Source: Pseudomonas sp. UFMG81
GTDB taxonomy: Bacteria > Pseudomonadota > Gammaproteobacteria > Pseudomonadales > Pseudomonadaceae
Direction: 5' to 3'
Length of the DNA stretch: 64,000 nt
Assembly (NCBI RefSeq): GCF_015354575.1
Contig: NZ_JACAFQ010000015.1
Coordinates: 82,539 to 146,538 of the forward strand
Below are positions 7,855-16,245 of the stretch, in pieces (position 1 is the first letter of the stretch; each line of letters opens with the position of its first letter). The notes under the pieces are model-generated. The model saw only the letters and a list, made by a program, of their open reading frames with translations. It was not told where the DNA came from and ran no database searches. The position numbers were made by a program, and so were the translations under genes.

Positions 7855-8249
7855 ACCTGGCGCCCGCGCTCAAGGCGCGGTTGGAGCGCGCCGTGCTGAT
7901 CAGCCTGTTCAGCTGGCGCCGCGCCGCGCCGGACGATCCGCTCGACGACGAACAGCGCCACGGCTGGTGGGGCGACAGCTTCCCGGATGTGGCCGACGAC
8001 CGTATCGGTTCGCGGTTGTGGCTGCTGCAACGGGTCAAGCTGACCGAGCAGACCCGCCGCGACGCCGAGTTCTATGCCCGCGAGGCCTTGCAGTGGCTGA
8101 TCGACGACGGCCATTGCCGTGCGCTCGAGGTGCGCGGCGAACGCCGTGGCCTGCAACGGCTGGCCTTGCTCACCACACTGGTGCTCGCCGACGGCGAGCG
8201 CCTGGAGATCAACCTGGGAGACGGCTGGCAGGTGAACTATGCCCTTTGA
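7851..8249 (+). CDS. Baseplate wedge protein gp46
   Basis: A 132-residue protein of the Mu gp46 family, with DDEQRHGWWGDSFPD and SRLWLLQRVKLTEQT, both typical of the family. It joins gp47 in baseplate wedges. It overlaps gp45 by 4 bases and gp47 by 11 bases, a tight, translationally coupled arrangement. Confidence 0.9.
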   Translation: MNLAPALKARLERAVLISLFSWRRAAPDDPLDDEQRHGWWGDSFPDVADDRIGSRLWLLQRVKLTEQTRRDAEFYAREALQWLIDDGHCRALEVRGERRGLQRLALLTTLVLADGERLEINLGDGWQVNYAL

Positions 8250-9279
8250 AACCCCCAATCTTGCGCAACTGATCGACCGCACCCAGAACGACCTGGGCCG
8301 CGCGCCGCTGCGCCGCGCCGACGGCCAGGTGCTGGCCCGGGCCATCAGCGGCGCCGCCTATGGCCTGTACGGCTACCTGGACTGGATTGCCGAGCAGATC
8401 CTGCCGGACAGCGCCGACGAGGACACCCTCGAGCGCATGGCGGCGCTGCGCCTCAAGCAACCGCGCAAAGCCGCCCAGCGTGCCACCGGCAAGGTGGCCT
8501 TCACGGCCCTAGCCGGCGCGCGCCTGGAGCCGGACACGCTGTTGCAGAGCGACGATGGCCGCAGCTACCGCATCAGCGAAACGCCGGTGCTGGTGGCCGG
8601 TGTCAACGCAGTCGCGGTCGAGGCCCTCGACCCCGGCAGCGAAGGCAATGCCGAGGCTGGGCTGGCCTTGTTCTCGGTACAGCCGGTGGCCGGTGTTGGT
8701 GGCCCCTTCAACGTGCTGGCGCCGGGCCTGCGTGGCGGTGTCGCGGTCGAGAGCCTGGAGGCCCTGCGGGCGCGCGTGATCCGCTCGTATCGGGTGATCC
8801 CCCATGGTGGCTCGGCCGACGACTACGTGACCTGGGCGCTGGAGTGCCCGGGCGTGACCCGCGCCTGGTGCCGGCGCAACTACCTCGGGCCGGGCACCGT
8901 GGGTGTGTTCGTGATGCGTGACGAGGATGCCGAGCCCTTGCCGGACGCTGCGCAGCTGGCGGCGGTGAAGACCTACATCGAGCCCTTGCGGCCGGTCACC
9001 GCCGAAGTGTTTGTGCTGGCCCCGTCGCCGGTCGCGGTGACCTACCGCCTGCGCCTTACCCCAGACAGCAGCGCCGTGCGCGCCGCCGTCGAGGCGCAAC
9101 TGGCCGACCTGCACAAGCGCGAGGCCGAGCTGGGCGAGCCTTTGCTGCTCAGCCACATCCGCGAAGCCATCAGCGGTGCCAGCGGCGAGCGCGACCACCG
9201 CCTCGACTGGCCCAACGCCGATGTGCCGGCGCAGCCCAACCAGTTGCTGGTGTACGGAGGTTGCCAATGGCTGGCGTGA
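8239..9279 (+). CDS. Baseplate J / gp47 family protein
   Basis: A 346-residue protein of the baseplate J family, related to P2 gpJ and T4 gp6. It shows the opening MPFETPNLAQLIDRTQNDL, the conserved GGSADDYVTWALECPGVTRA block, and the C-terminal SHIREAISGASGERDH. Two such subunits build each baseplate wedge. It overlaps gp46 upstream and gp48 downstream. Confidence 0.93.
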   Translation: MPFETPNLAQLIDRTQNDLGRAPLRRADGQVLARAISGAAYGLYGYLDWIAEQILPDSADEDTLERMAALRLKQPRKAAQRATGKVAFTALAGARLEPDTLLQSDDGRSYRISETPVLVAGVNAVAVEALDPGSEGNAEAGLALFSVQPVAGVGGPFNVLAPGLRGGVAVESLEALRARVIRSYRVIPHGGSADDYVTWALECPGVTRAWCRRNYLGPGTVGVFVMRDEDAEPLPDAAQLAAVKTYIEPLRPVTAEVFVLAPSPVAVTYRLRLTPDSSAVRAAVEAQLADLHKREAELGEPLLLSHIREAISGASGERDHRLDWPNADVPAQPNQLLVYGGCQWLA

Positions 9280-9866
9280 GAACCGCTGACGACTACCTCC
9301 AGCAACTGCGTGCCTTGCTGCCCAACGGCCCGGCCTGGGACCCGGAGCGGGTGCCGGAACTGGACCAGGTACTGGCCGGCGCCGCCGAGGAACTGGCGCG
9401 GGTGGACGGGCGCATCCGCGACCTGCTGTTCGAGATGGACCCGGCGACCTTCAGCGAGCTGGTGCCCGACTGGGAGCGGGTGATGCAACTGCCCGATGCC
9501 TGCCTCGGCCCGTCGGCGGCTTTCGAGGACCGCCGCCTGGCCGTGCGCCAGCGCTTGCTGGCGGTGGGCGGCCAGCACATCGCCTATTACCTGGAGCTGG
9601 CCCGTGGCCAGGGCTATCCGTCGCCGAGCATCACCGAGCACCAGGCGCCGCGTTTCGGCCGGGTGCGCTTTGGCCGGGACTGCTTCGGCACCTGGCAGGC
9701 GCAGTTCATCTGGACCTTGAACACCGGCGGGCGCCAGCGCCTGGGCCGGCGGTTTGGCGCCAGCTATTTCGGCGAGCGCTTCGGCGTCAACCCGGGCAAT
9801 GCCCTGGAGTGCCTGATACGGCGCAGCGCACCGGCGCACACGCAGGTGCGGATCAATTACGACTAG
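9267..9866 (+). CDS. DUF2313 / gp48 family tail protein
   Basis: A 199-residue protein of the YmfQ/DUF2313 family (Mu gp48, P2 gpI position), which links baseplate wedge and tail fibre. Typical features are the start ADDYLQQLRALLPNGPAW and the block TFSELVPDWERVMQLPD. The ATG at 9267 lies six bases after GGAGG; a TTG at 9261 is the alternative. It overlaps gp47 by 13 bases. Confidence 0.9.
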   Translation: MAGVRTADDYLQQLRALLPNGPAWDPERVPELDQVLAGAAEELARVDGRIRDLLFEMDPATFSELVPDWERVMQLPDACLGPSAAFEDRRLAVRQRLLAVGGQHIAYYLELARGQGYPSPSITEHQAPRFGRVRFGRDCFGTWQAQFIWTLNTGGRQRLGRRFGASYFGERFGVNPGNALECLIRRSAPAHTQVRINYD

Positions 9867-9877
9867 AGGAGAGCAAT

Positions 9878-11014
9878 GTGGATTATCCGAAAAGTGTGCC
9901 CAGCGTCGGGCTGGTGAACGGCAAGTTCGTCGACGAAAACCCCGCCACGGGGATGCCGGGGTCGCTGATTCCGGCGAGCTGGGGCAATGCGCTGACCGAG
10001 GAGGTGCTCAACGTCATTCGCTTGTCGGGCGGTACGCCTGACGAGGCGCGCAACGACCAGTTGTGGCAGTCGCTCAAGCAGTCGGGGCTAGGCCTGCGCC
10101 TGCCGGTATCGTCGCTGCCGCAGGCGGTGGTGCAGACCAGTGACGGGCGCTTGCCGGTCACGTCGCTGGCGGCGGCCGGCAGCGGCGGCAAGGTGGCCAT
10201 CGCTGCCGGTGTGCCGATCGCCCTGTCGGAAAGCTACGGTGACGGTGCCTATGGCCGAGCCGGGGCCTTCGTCACCAGCGCCTGGAGCAGCGCCGACCTG
10301 CTGGCCAACAGCACTTACTTCCTGCGTGCGCAGGTGGTGTCGGGGGGCTTGCAGGTCTATGTGCAGCAGGGGACGTTGTTCGACACGGCGCCGGCGCTGC
10401 TCAAGGGCGACCCGCGTTCGGCAGCGGGGGGCGGCTACCCGAGTACCGCACTGGATGTGTGCCTGGCCTGGATCAGGACCGGGGCGACGGGAAGTGCGCC
10501 GACCGTGGTGACGGTGTACAACCGCGGCAGCTTGCTGTGGACGCAGAATCTCAATGGCACCGGTGTGGTGTACCTGCCGATGGATCCGCTGGCCCGTGGG
10601 GCGCGGCTGCTGGCGGCCAACGTCATTCCTCACCCTACCCAGGTAACTGGCTTGTCCTTCCCGGCTACAGGCTGGCTAGGATCGAACTATTCGTACCTCA
10701 ACCCCACTGTGGGCAATACCATCTACAACCACGATGGCTGGAAAACTCCGTCGGGTTATGCCGTCTTCACCAACAATGTCGTCGGAGACGTGACCATTGC
10801 CAATGCCAACGTCAGTTTCGATCATGGGATCGGACGGTCATTGTGGAACCTCTACCAGGCCGAACACCTCTTCGGTGCTGCTGATGCGGCCAGCGACGAG
10901 CTTTTGTTCAGCATGGCGATGAAGGGCCATGCAGCACCGGAATATCAGACTGGCATCGCGCTCAACTTCGCCAGTGCCGTCAACCTGCAATTGGCATGGG
11001 AGCTGATTCGATGA
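9878..11014 (+). CDS. Tail fibre protein (receptor-binding)
   Basis: A 378-residue protein starting at GTG 9878 behind AGAGGAGAG; an ATG two bases earlier is in another frame. The N-terminus DYPKSVPSVGLVNGKFVDEN and PGSLIPASWGNALTEEVLNV is the conserved attachment domain of Pseudomonas tail fibres. The Gly/Ser-rich middle (SSLPQAVVQTSDGRLPVTSL) is followed by a C-terminal domain from about 10620 rich in Asn, Tyr and Ser. The DNA there is visibly less GC-rich than the rest of the cluster. This tip would bind the LPS of target strains, so it sets killing or host range. Its stop overlaps the chaperone start. Confidence 0.88.
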   Translation: MDYPKSVPSVGLVNGKFVDENPATGMPGSLIPASWGNALTEEVLNVIRLSGGTPDEARNDQLWQSLKQSGLGLRLPVSSLPQAVVQTSDGRLPVTSLAAAGSGGKVAIAAGVPIALSESYGDGAYGRAGAFVTSAWSSADLLANSTYFLRAQVVSGGLQVYVQQGTLFDTAPALLKGDPRSAAGGGYPSTALDVCLAWIRTGATGSAPTVVTVYNRGSLLWTQNLNGTGVVYLPMDPLARGARLLAANVIPHPTQVTGLSFPATGWLGSNYSYLNPTVGNTIYNHDGWKTPSGYAVFTNNVVGDVTIANANVSFDHGIGRSLWNLYQAEHLFGAADAASDELLFSMAMKGHAAPEYQTGIALNFASAVNLQLAWELIR

Positions 11015-11517
11015 AAGTCATCCAGGACGTACATGATCACGATGGCAAGCTGCTGCCGCCTGCGCCTTCGGAAAACCATATCTGGAGCGGCGAAACCTGG
11101 GTGCTCGATGCTCAGTTGCAGGCTCGCAACCTGGCCAACCGCCTACTGGCGCTGTGTGCCGACGTCGACCGTGCCGCCGACGGGGTACGGACCTCGCTTT
11201 CCGGCGATCCTTTGCGAGCCCTGGAGCATCAACTGGCCGCCGATGATGCCCACGCCTTCCTTGCCGCTGGTGCGCCTTCCACCGCCGTACCACTGGCCGT
11301 GCAGGCCTGGGTGACCGAACAGCGCACGGCCAGGCAGGCTGCCGAAGACATCGTGGCCAAGGCCCAGGCTTTCGATGAGCTGCTGTTGCAGGTTCGCGCA
11401 TTGCGCCTGCAAGCCAAGGAGAACATCCGCGCCTGCGCTGATGTGGAACAGGCACGTAGCGCACGCGACCAGGCCCTCGAGTCACTGCGCCAACTACGCG
11501 CGCCAGGGCTGGAATGA
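11011..11517 (+). CDS. Tail fibre assembly chaperone
   Basis: A 168-residue protein that overlaps the tail fibre stop by four bases (ATGA). The opening MKVIQDVHDHDGKLLPPAPS and the motif NHIWSGETWVLD resemble phage tail fibre assembly proteins, which fold or trimerise the fibre tip. The rest is mainly helical, with heptad-like Ala/Leu/Gln spacing (about residues 100-168). Such chaperones usually co-vary with the fibre C-terminus. Confidence 0.78.
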   Translation: MKVIQDVHDHDGKLLPPAPSENHIWSGETWVLDAQLQARNLANRLLALCADVDRAADGVRTSLSGDPLRALEHQLAADDAHAFLAAGAPSTAVPLAVQAWVTEQRTARQAAEDIVAKAQAFDELLLQVRALRLQAKENIRACADVEQARSARDQALESLRQLRAPGLE

Positions 11518-11662
11518 GTGGCGGCGGATCCTGCTTGAGGTGAACGACCGGGAGGCTTTCCCGGTGCAGTTGGGCGTGCGTGCTTTCTATAGTCGGGCGC
11601 AGACAGGGCATATGCCTCAACTGCCGGGCCTTCCCGGCGCTCACCGCCCCGAGACCGCACCC

Positions 11663-11872
11663 ATGCTCCACGATTTGCGCTGCGGCCAGTGCCACAAGCT
11701 GCTGGCCCGCATCACCTCCGCTTCCGAGCTCCAGATCAAGTGCGGCCGCTGCCGCACCCTGAATCATGTGAAAGCCACGCGCTTCGAGCCATCGCCCCTG
11801 AGCGAGCCACCGGCGGCACCTGCCGCCGTTCGACCCGTCCACCCTGGAGAATGCCTCGATGACGCTCACTGA
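11663..11872 (+). CDS. Com-like zinc-ribbon translational regulator
   Basis: A 69-residue protein, MLHDLRCGQCHKLLARI..., with two CxxC pairs (Cys7/10 and Cys27/30) of the Mu Com family. In phage Mu, Com binds mom mRNA and opens a stem that hides the mom start; com and mom overlap. No mom-like modification gene is present here. Instead the Com-like gene overlaps the endolysin start by 14 bases. The Pro/Ala-rich C-terminal tail is encoded over a GC-rich hairpin ahead of the endolysin ribosome site. The family assignment is good; the target is inference. Confidence 0.8.
   Translation: MLHDLRCGQCHKLLARITSASELQIKCGRCRTLNHVKATRFEPSPLSEPPAAPAAVRPVHPGECLDDAH
11811..11828 (+). promoter_or_regulatory. 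GC-rich hairpin ahead of the endolysin start
   Basis: The inverted repeat CGGCGGC / GCCGCCG with an ACCT loop ends 15 bases before the CTGGAG ribosome site of the endolysin. It lies inside the Com-like gene, a plausible RNA structure for translational control. Confidence 0.5.
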
Positions 11873-12410
11873 ACAGCAACTACGCCAGATCTACCCGCTT
11901 GCCGGCCAGCGTGCCGCGGCGTTCCTGCCGGCCCTCAATACGGCCATGGCCAACTGGGCCATCGACCACCCCAAGCGCATCGCTGCGTTCCTCGCCCAGG
12001 TCGGCCACGAGTCCGGGCAACTGCGTTACGTCAAGGAGCTGGGCGGCGAGCGCTATCTGGCGCGCTATGACACCGGTAGCCTGGCGTTGCGCCTGGGCAA
12101 TACCCCCGAGGCCGATGGCGATGGCCAGCTGTACTGCGGCCGTGGCCTGATCCAGGTCACCGGGCGCAACAACTACCAGGCCTGCAGCCGTGCGCTGTTC
12201 GGCGACGAGCGCCTGCTGGCCCAGCCGCAGATGCTCGAACAGCCGCGTTGGGCGTGTGAGTCGGCGGCCTGGTTCTGGCACTCGCGGGGGCTCAACGCCC
12301 TGGCCGACCAGGGCGAGTTCAACCGCATCACGCGGCATATCAATGGCGGGTTGAATGGCCTGCCCGATCGTCTGGAACTGTGGCAGCGGGCCCGCGAGGT
12401 GCTGTGTTGA
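11859..12410 (+). CDS. GH19-type endolysin (chitinase-like lysozyme)
   Basis: A 183-residue glycoside hydrolase family 19 protein that would cleave peptidoglycan to release particles. The catalytic region GHESGQLRYVKE carries Glu51 and Glu60, the expected acid/base pair. YCGRGLIQVTGRNNYQ and the C-terminal FNRITRHINGGLNGLPDR are conserved in this family. There is no signal peptide, so a holin must let it reach the wall; no holin is visible in the window. Its start overlaps the Com-like gene and its stop overlaps the i-spanin start. Confidence 0.92.
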   Translation: MTLTEQQLRQIYPLAGQRAAAFLPALNTAMANWAIDHPKRIAAFLAQVGHESGQLRYVKELGGERYLARYDTGSLALRLGNTPEADGDGQLYCGRGLIQVTGRNNYQACSRALFGDERLLAQPQMLEQPRWACESAAWFWHSRGLNALADQGEFNRITRHINGGLNGLPDRLELWQRAREVLC

Positions 12411-12883
12411 GCCGCCTGCAACTCGGCCTGTGGCTGGCGTCGATGTCAGCGTGCGCGGCTTTGGCCTGGCAGGTCCAGGCCTGGCGCTACGAGCGCGTGC
12501 TGGCGCAACAGCAGATCGAGCAGGTCGCCGCCTTCAACACCCAGCTGTTGGCCGAACGCGAACAGCGCCAGGTGCTCGAGCGGCGCCTGCATGACAACCA
12601 GACCCTTCATTACCAGGAGCTGACCGATGCCCAACAGACTCAGGCTCGCCTGCGTGATCGCCTTGCTACTGCCGATCTGCGGTTGTCGGTCCTGGTCGAG
12701 CGCGACGCCACCTGCGCCGCAGTGCCTGCCTCCGCCACCACCGGCGGCGTGGATCATGGCCCCGTACGCGCCCGACTTGACCCGGCGCATGCTCGACGAA
12801 TTGTCGCCATCACCGACGACGGCGACCGCGGACTGATCGCCCTGCGTGCCTGCCAGGACTACGTACGTGCCCTAGCCAAGTGA
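12404..12883 (+). CDS. Rz-like inner-membrane spanin subunit
   Basis: A protein of about 159 residues starting at GTG 12404 or TTG 12407, overlapping the endolysin stop. It has one N-terminal membrane helix (LQLGLWLASMSACAALAWQV), then a Gln/Glu/Arg-rich coiled coil (about residues 30-95), as expected for an i-spanin that spans the periplasm. A separate lipoprotein gene (Rz1) lies nested in another frame. Together they would fuse inner and outer membrane at lysis. Confidence 0.85.
   Translation: MLSRLQLGLWLASMSACAALAWQVQAWRYERVLAQQQIEQVAAFNTQLLAEREQRQVLERRLHDNQTLHYQELTDAQQTQARLRDRLATADLRLSVLVERDATCAAVPASATTGGVDHGPVRARLDPAHARRIVAITDDGDRGLIALRACQDYVRALAK
12627..12836 (+). CDS. Rz1-like outer-membrane lipoprotein spanin, nested in Rz
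   Basis: A 69-residue protein fully inside the Rz-like gene in another frame. It has a short signal sequence ending LLLPICGC, with a lipobox-like Cys20, then a proline-rich segment TPPAPQCLPPPPPAAW, which are the defining features of Rz1 o-spanins. Nested Rz/Rz1 pairs are well known in lambda-like lysis cassettes. Confidence 0.82.
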   Translation: MPNRLRLACVIALLLPICGCRSWSSATPPAPQCLPPPPPAAWIMAPYAPDLTRRMLDELSPSPTTATAD

Positions 12884-12942
12884 GCCCTTGCCTGTGTGGG
12901 CGAGGGTGGTAGGGTAGGGCGCACTTCAGCCAGGAGTTCGCC

Positions 12943-13425
12943 ATGGACCCGATCACCCCCCTTGCCACCCGACTGGGTGAACACCTGCGACGCCTCAACG
13001 CCCAGGTGACCACCGCTGAATCCTGCACCGGCGGCGGCATCGCCGAGGCCATCACCCGTATCCCCGGTAGCTCAGCGTGGTTTGAGGCGGGTTACGTCAC
13101 CTATTCCAATGCCCAGAAGACACGCCAGCTGGACGTGCCCGAGCCCTTGTTCAGCCAGGTCGGCGCGGTCAGCCAGGAGGTGGTCGAGGCCATGGTCCGT
13201 GGCGCCCGGGCCGCCAGCGGTGCGCGTTTCGCCGTGGCGGTCAGCGGTGTGGCCGGGCCGGACGGCGGCTCGCCGGCCAAACCGGTGGGCACGGTGTGGC
13301 TGGCCTGGGCCGACGGCGAGCATGTGATCAGCGAACGGCGCCACTTCGACGGCGACCGCGAAGCGGTGCGGCGACAGACGGTAATCGCCGCGCTAGACGG
13401 CTTGTTACAGCTTGGCGCGGAGTAA
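12943..13425 (+). CDS. pncC: Nicotinamide-nucleotide amidohydrolase, CinA C-terminal domain type
   Basis: A 160-residue protein consisting only of the CinA C-terminal domain. It hydrolyses nicotinamide mononucleotide to nicotinate mononucleotide in NAD salvage. The motif [15 protein letters not shown] with Ser27 and the block [21 protein letters not shown] are family signatures. CAGGAG precedes the ATG. It sits just after the tailocin lysis genes and before recA; the mutS-cinA interval is a known tailocin site in fluorescent pseudomonads. Confidence 0.93.
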   Translation: MDPITPLATRLGEHLRRLNAQVTTAESCTGGGIAEAITRIPGSSAWFEAGYVTYSNAQKTRQLDVPEPLFSQVGAVSQEVVEAMVRGARAASGARFAVAVSGVAGPDGGSPAKPVGTVWLAWADGEHVISERRHFDGDREAVRRQTVIAALDGLLQLGAE

Positions 13426-13470
13426 ATCGCCCGGCGGGGGTTTGCGCGAGCGATTCCCTGTGGAATAATA

Positions 13471-13486
13471 CTGGCTACTTATACAG
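13471..13486 (+). promoter_or_regulatory. LexA (SOS) box of recA
   Basis: CTGGCTACTTATACAG fits CTG-N10-CAG. It follows a promoter-like TTGCGC (13442-13447) and AATAAT (13464-13469), so LexA here would block recA transcription. Confidence 0.85.
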
Positions 13487-13529
13487 GTATTCCGGCCGTC
13501 AGGGCCACGTCGAACACGCGAGGATTTCA

Positions 13530-14597
13530 ATGGACGACAACAAAAAGCGCGCCTTGGCTGCGGCCCTGGGTCAGATCGAACGCCAATTCGGCAAGGGCGC
13601 GGTCATGCGCATGGGCGACCACGAGCGCCAAGGCATCCCTGCTATCTCCACCGGCTCGCTGGGCCTGGATATCGCGCTCGGCATCGGCGGCCTGCCCAAA
13701 GGCCGTATCGTTGAAATCTACGGCCCGGAATCCTCCGGTAAAACCACGCTGACCCTGTCGGTCATCGCCGAGGCCCAGAAGAACGGCGCCACCTGCGCCT
13801 TCGTCGACGCCGAACACGCGCTGGACCCTGAATACGCCGGCAAGCTGGGCGTCAACGTCGACGACCTGCTGGTTTCGCAGCCGGACACCGGCGAGCAGGC
13901 CCTGGAAATCACCGACATGCTGGTGCGCTCCAACGCCGTCGACGTGATCATCGTCGACTCCGTGGCTGCCCTGGTCCCCAAGGCCGAGATCGAAGGCGAG
14001 ATGGGCGACATGCACGTCGGCCTGCAGGCCCGCCTGATGTCCCAGGCGCTGCGCAAGATCACCGGTAACATCAAGAACGCCAACTGCCTGGTCATCTTCA
14101 TCAACCAGATCCGCATGAAGATCGGCGTGATGTTCGGTAGCCCGGAAACCACCACCGGCGGTAACGCCCTGAAGTTCTACGCTTCGGTACGCCTGGACAT
14201 CCGCCGTACCGGCGCGGTCAAGGAAGGCGACGAGGTGGTCGGCAGCGAAACCCGCGTCAAGATCGTCAAGAACAAGGTTTCGCCACCGTTCCGTCAGGCC
14301 GAGTTCCAGATCCTGTACGGCAAGGGCATCTACCGTAACGGCGAGGTCATCGACCTGGGCGTGGCCCACGGGTTCGTGGAAAAGGCCGGTGCCTGGTACA
14401 GCTACCAGGGCAACAAGATCGGCCAGGGCAAGGCCAACGCCGCCAAGTACCTGCAAGAGAACCCGGCCATCGGCGCCGAGATCGAGAAGCAGGTCCGCGA
14501 GAAGCTGCTCACCTCGGGCGCTGTCGCGGCTGCCGGCAAGGCTGCAGCTGCCGAAGCCGATGCCGACGACATGGCTGACGCCGACGCCGGCTATTGA
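13530..14597 (+). CDS. recA: RecA recombinase
   Basis: A 355-residue RecA that forms filaments on single-stranded DNA, catalyses strand exchange and triggers LexA cleavage. Walker A GPESSGKT lies at residues 65-72. The blocks [11 protein letters not shown] and [12 protein letters not shown] are diagnostic. The C-terminus is acidic ([13 protein letters not shown]). The start at 13530 gives the normal length. A LexA box lies upstream and recX follows nine bases after the stop. RecA activation is also the usual trigger that derepresses tailocin genes through PrtR. Confidence 0.99.
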   Translation: MDDNKKRALAAALGQIERQFGKGAVMRMGDHERQGIPAISTGSLGLDIALGIGGLPKGRIVEIYGPESSGKTTLTLSVIAEAQKNGATCAFVDAEHALDPEYAGKLGVNVDDLLVSQPDTGEQALEITDMLVRSNAVDVIIVDSVAALVPKAEIEGEMGDMHVGLQARLMSQALRKITGNIKNANCLVIFINQIRMKIGVMFGSPETTTGGNALKFYASVRLDIRRTGAVKEGDEVVGSETRVKIVKNKVSPPFRQAEFQILYGKGIYRNGEVIDLGVAHGFVEKAGAWYSYQGNKIGQGKANAAKYLQENPAIGAEIEKQVREKLLTSGAVAAAGKAAAAEADADDMADADAGY

Positions 14598-14605
14598 TCT
14601 GCCCC

Positions 14606-15076
14606 ATGTCCGCCGTACTCGACACCCCCGTCGCCGTTCGGCGGACAGCCATGGACCTGCTCGCACGCCGCGAGCATGGTCGCGTCGAGCTGACGCGCAA
14701 GTTGCGCCAGCGCGGCGCGCCGGATGAGCTGATCGAGCCTGCGCTCGATCGGCTGGCCGAAGAAGGGCTGCTCAGTGAGGCCCGTTATCTCGAGAGTTTC
14801 ATCCGTTATCGCTCCAGCGCCGGCTACGGCCCTGCGCGTATTTGCGAGGAGCTTGGCCAGCGCGGCCTCGCCCGTGGCGATATCGACCAGGCGCTACGTG
14901 AAAGCGAAGTGGACTGGGCGGCGCAGCTACGGGATGTCTGGCAGCGCAAGTTCGCCGGGCAACGTCCTCACGACCCGCGCAGCCGCGCGCAGCAGACGCG
15001 TTTTCTCGCCTACCGTGGTTTTTCCATGGATATGATCGGCCGGCTGCTCAGCGGCCGTGATCTCGACGACTACTGA
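14606..15076 (+). CDS. recX: RecX regulatory protein
   Basis: A 156-residue RecX-family protein that binds and limits RecA filaments. It shows the repeated three-helix units of the family ([20 protein letters not shown] and [20 protein letters not shown]). The ATG at 14606 lies nine bases after recA, so the two are most likely co-transcribed under the same LexA control. A strong terminator follows. Confidence 0.95.
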   Translation: MSAVLDTPVAVRRTAMDLLARREHGRVELTRKLRQRGAPDELIEPALDRLAEEGLLSEARYLESFIRYRSSAGYGPARICEELGQRGLARGDIDQALRESEVDWAAQLRDVWQRKFAGQRPHDPRSRAQQTRFLAYRGFSMDMIGRLLSGRDLDDY

Positions 15077-15077
15077 T

Positions 15078-15124
15078 GCCTCGCCTGGTCGCCTCTTGAG
15101 AGGCGGTCAGGCGGGGCATTTTTC
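15078..15124 (+). terminator. recA-recX terminator
   Basis: A long imperfect stem, GCCTCGCCTGGTCGCCTC pairing with GAGGCGGTCAGGCGGGGC around TTGA, is followed by ATTTTT. The reverse-strand gene stops just behind it. Confidence 0.85.
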
Positions 15125-15126
15125 GT

Positions 15127-16245
15127 TCAGCTCACCTTCAACGCCTCCCGGGCGCGTTGAGTGGTGTGCATCGGCTGGGGTTTGGCCCAGTTTTCCGGCA
15201 GGTTGATGAAGTCCACCAGTTCGCGCAGACGCCCTTGGTCGCGGCCATTGAAGGCGAACGTCAGGCGCGTCAGGTGGCTGTAGTTGCCCTGTTCGTGTTC
15301 GACGCCGCTATCAGGTTGCTGATGGTAGCGCCCGCTCAGGCGCAGGTCGGCGAAACCCTCCTCGATGTCGTGCAGCGCCGCTTCGCTCAGCGGGTGGTGC
15401 ATGCGAATCACGAACTGGCTCTTCAACCAACGGCTGGAGTGGTAGTTGCTGTAGAACTGGTTGATCTCTTCCACCGCCTCGTCGGCACTGTGGACCAAGC
15501 GCACTAGCTTGAGGTCAGTGGGCAGGATGTAGCGGTTCTCTTCCAGCTGGCGGCTGATGAAGTCGAGGCAGTCACGCCAGAAACTACCCCCTGGCGAGTC
15601 CAGCAAAACGACGGGTACCAACGGGCTCTTGCCGGTCTGGATGAGGGTCAGCACTTCAAGTGCTTCATCGAGGGTGCCGAAGCCGCCTGGGCACAGCACC
15701 AGTGCGTCGGCCTCCTTGACGAAGAACAGTTTGCGAATGAAGAAGAAGTGGAACGGCAGCAGTTGGTCCGTGCCGCCGACCGTGGGGTTGGCATGCTGCT
15801 CGAAAGGCAGGGTGATGTTGAAACCCAGGCTGTGCCCGGTGCCGGCGCCTTCATGGGCGGCGGCCATGATGCCGCCGCCGGCACCGGTGATGACCATCAG
15901 GTCCGAGCGCGCCAGGGTGGCGCCCAACTCCCGGGCCAGGGCATACATCGGGTGCTCCAGGGGCGTGCGCGCCGAGCCGAACACCGTCACTTTGCGCCGG
16001 CCTTTGTAGCGCTCAAGGATGCGGAACGAATGGTCGAGCTCGCGCAGGGCCTGGAGGGTGATCTTGGCGTTCCAGCGATTACGGTCGTCGTGGGCCATGC
16101 GCAGGATGGTCAGCATCATGTCGCGGTACAGCGGCAGGTTGGGGCTGTTCGGTGCGACCAGTTGCAGTTGCTTGTCGATGTGCTCCAGGTCGATGCCATG
16201 TTCCCTGAAGTGGTTGAACAGCAGCTCATTCGGTTGGTAGGGCAT
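15127..16245 (-). CDS. LOG family nucleotide 5'-monophosphate nucleosidase-like protein
   Basis: A 372-residue protein of the LOG/TIGR00730 Rossmann-fold family. Family members hydrolyse purine or pyrimidine nucleoside monophosphates to base and ribose 5-phosphate. The signature PGGFGTLDE and the upstream TGAGGGIMAAAHEGA are present. It is longer than short plant LOG proteins because of an N-terminal extension (about 85 residues) and a C-terminal part, as in many gamma-proteobacterial forms. It converges on recX, with the terminator between them. Confidence 0.85.
   Translation of the reverse strand: MPYQPNELLFNHFREHGIDLEHIDKQLQLVAPNSPNLPLYRDMMLTILRMAHDDRNRWNAKITLQALRELDHSFRILERYKGRRKVTVFGSARTPLEHPMYALARELGATLARSDLMVITGAGGGIMAAAHEGAGTGHSLGFNITLPFEQHANPTVGGTDQLLPFHFFFIRKLFFVKEADALVLCPGGFGTLDEALEVLTLIQTGKSPLVPVVLLDSPGGSFWRDCLDFISRQLEENRYILPTDLKLVRLVHSADEAVEEINQFYSNYHSSRWLKSQFVIRMHHPLSEAALHDIEEGFADLRLSGRYHQQPDSGVEHEQGNYSHLTRLTFAFNGRDQGRLRELVDFINLPENWAKPQPMHTTQRAREALKVS

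Noticed and set aside
9876..9905. ATG at 9876 as the tail fibre start
   Set aside because: It is in another frame; the GTG at 9878 is in frame with the conserved fibre N-terminus.
1..12883. A complete, active prophage
   Set aside because: No capsid, portal, terminase, integrase, replication or attachment site is visible; only tail and lysis genes occur.
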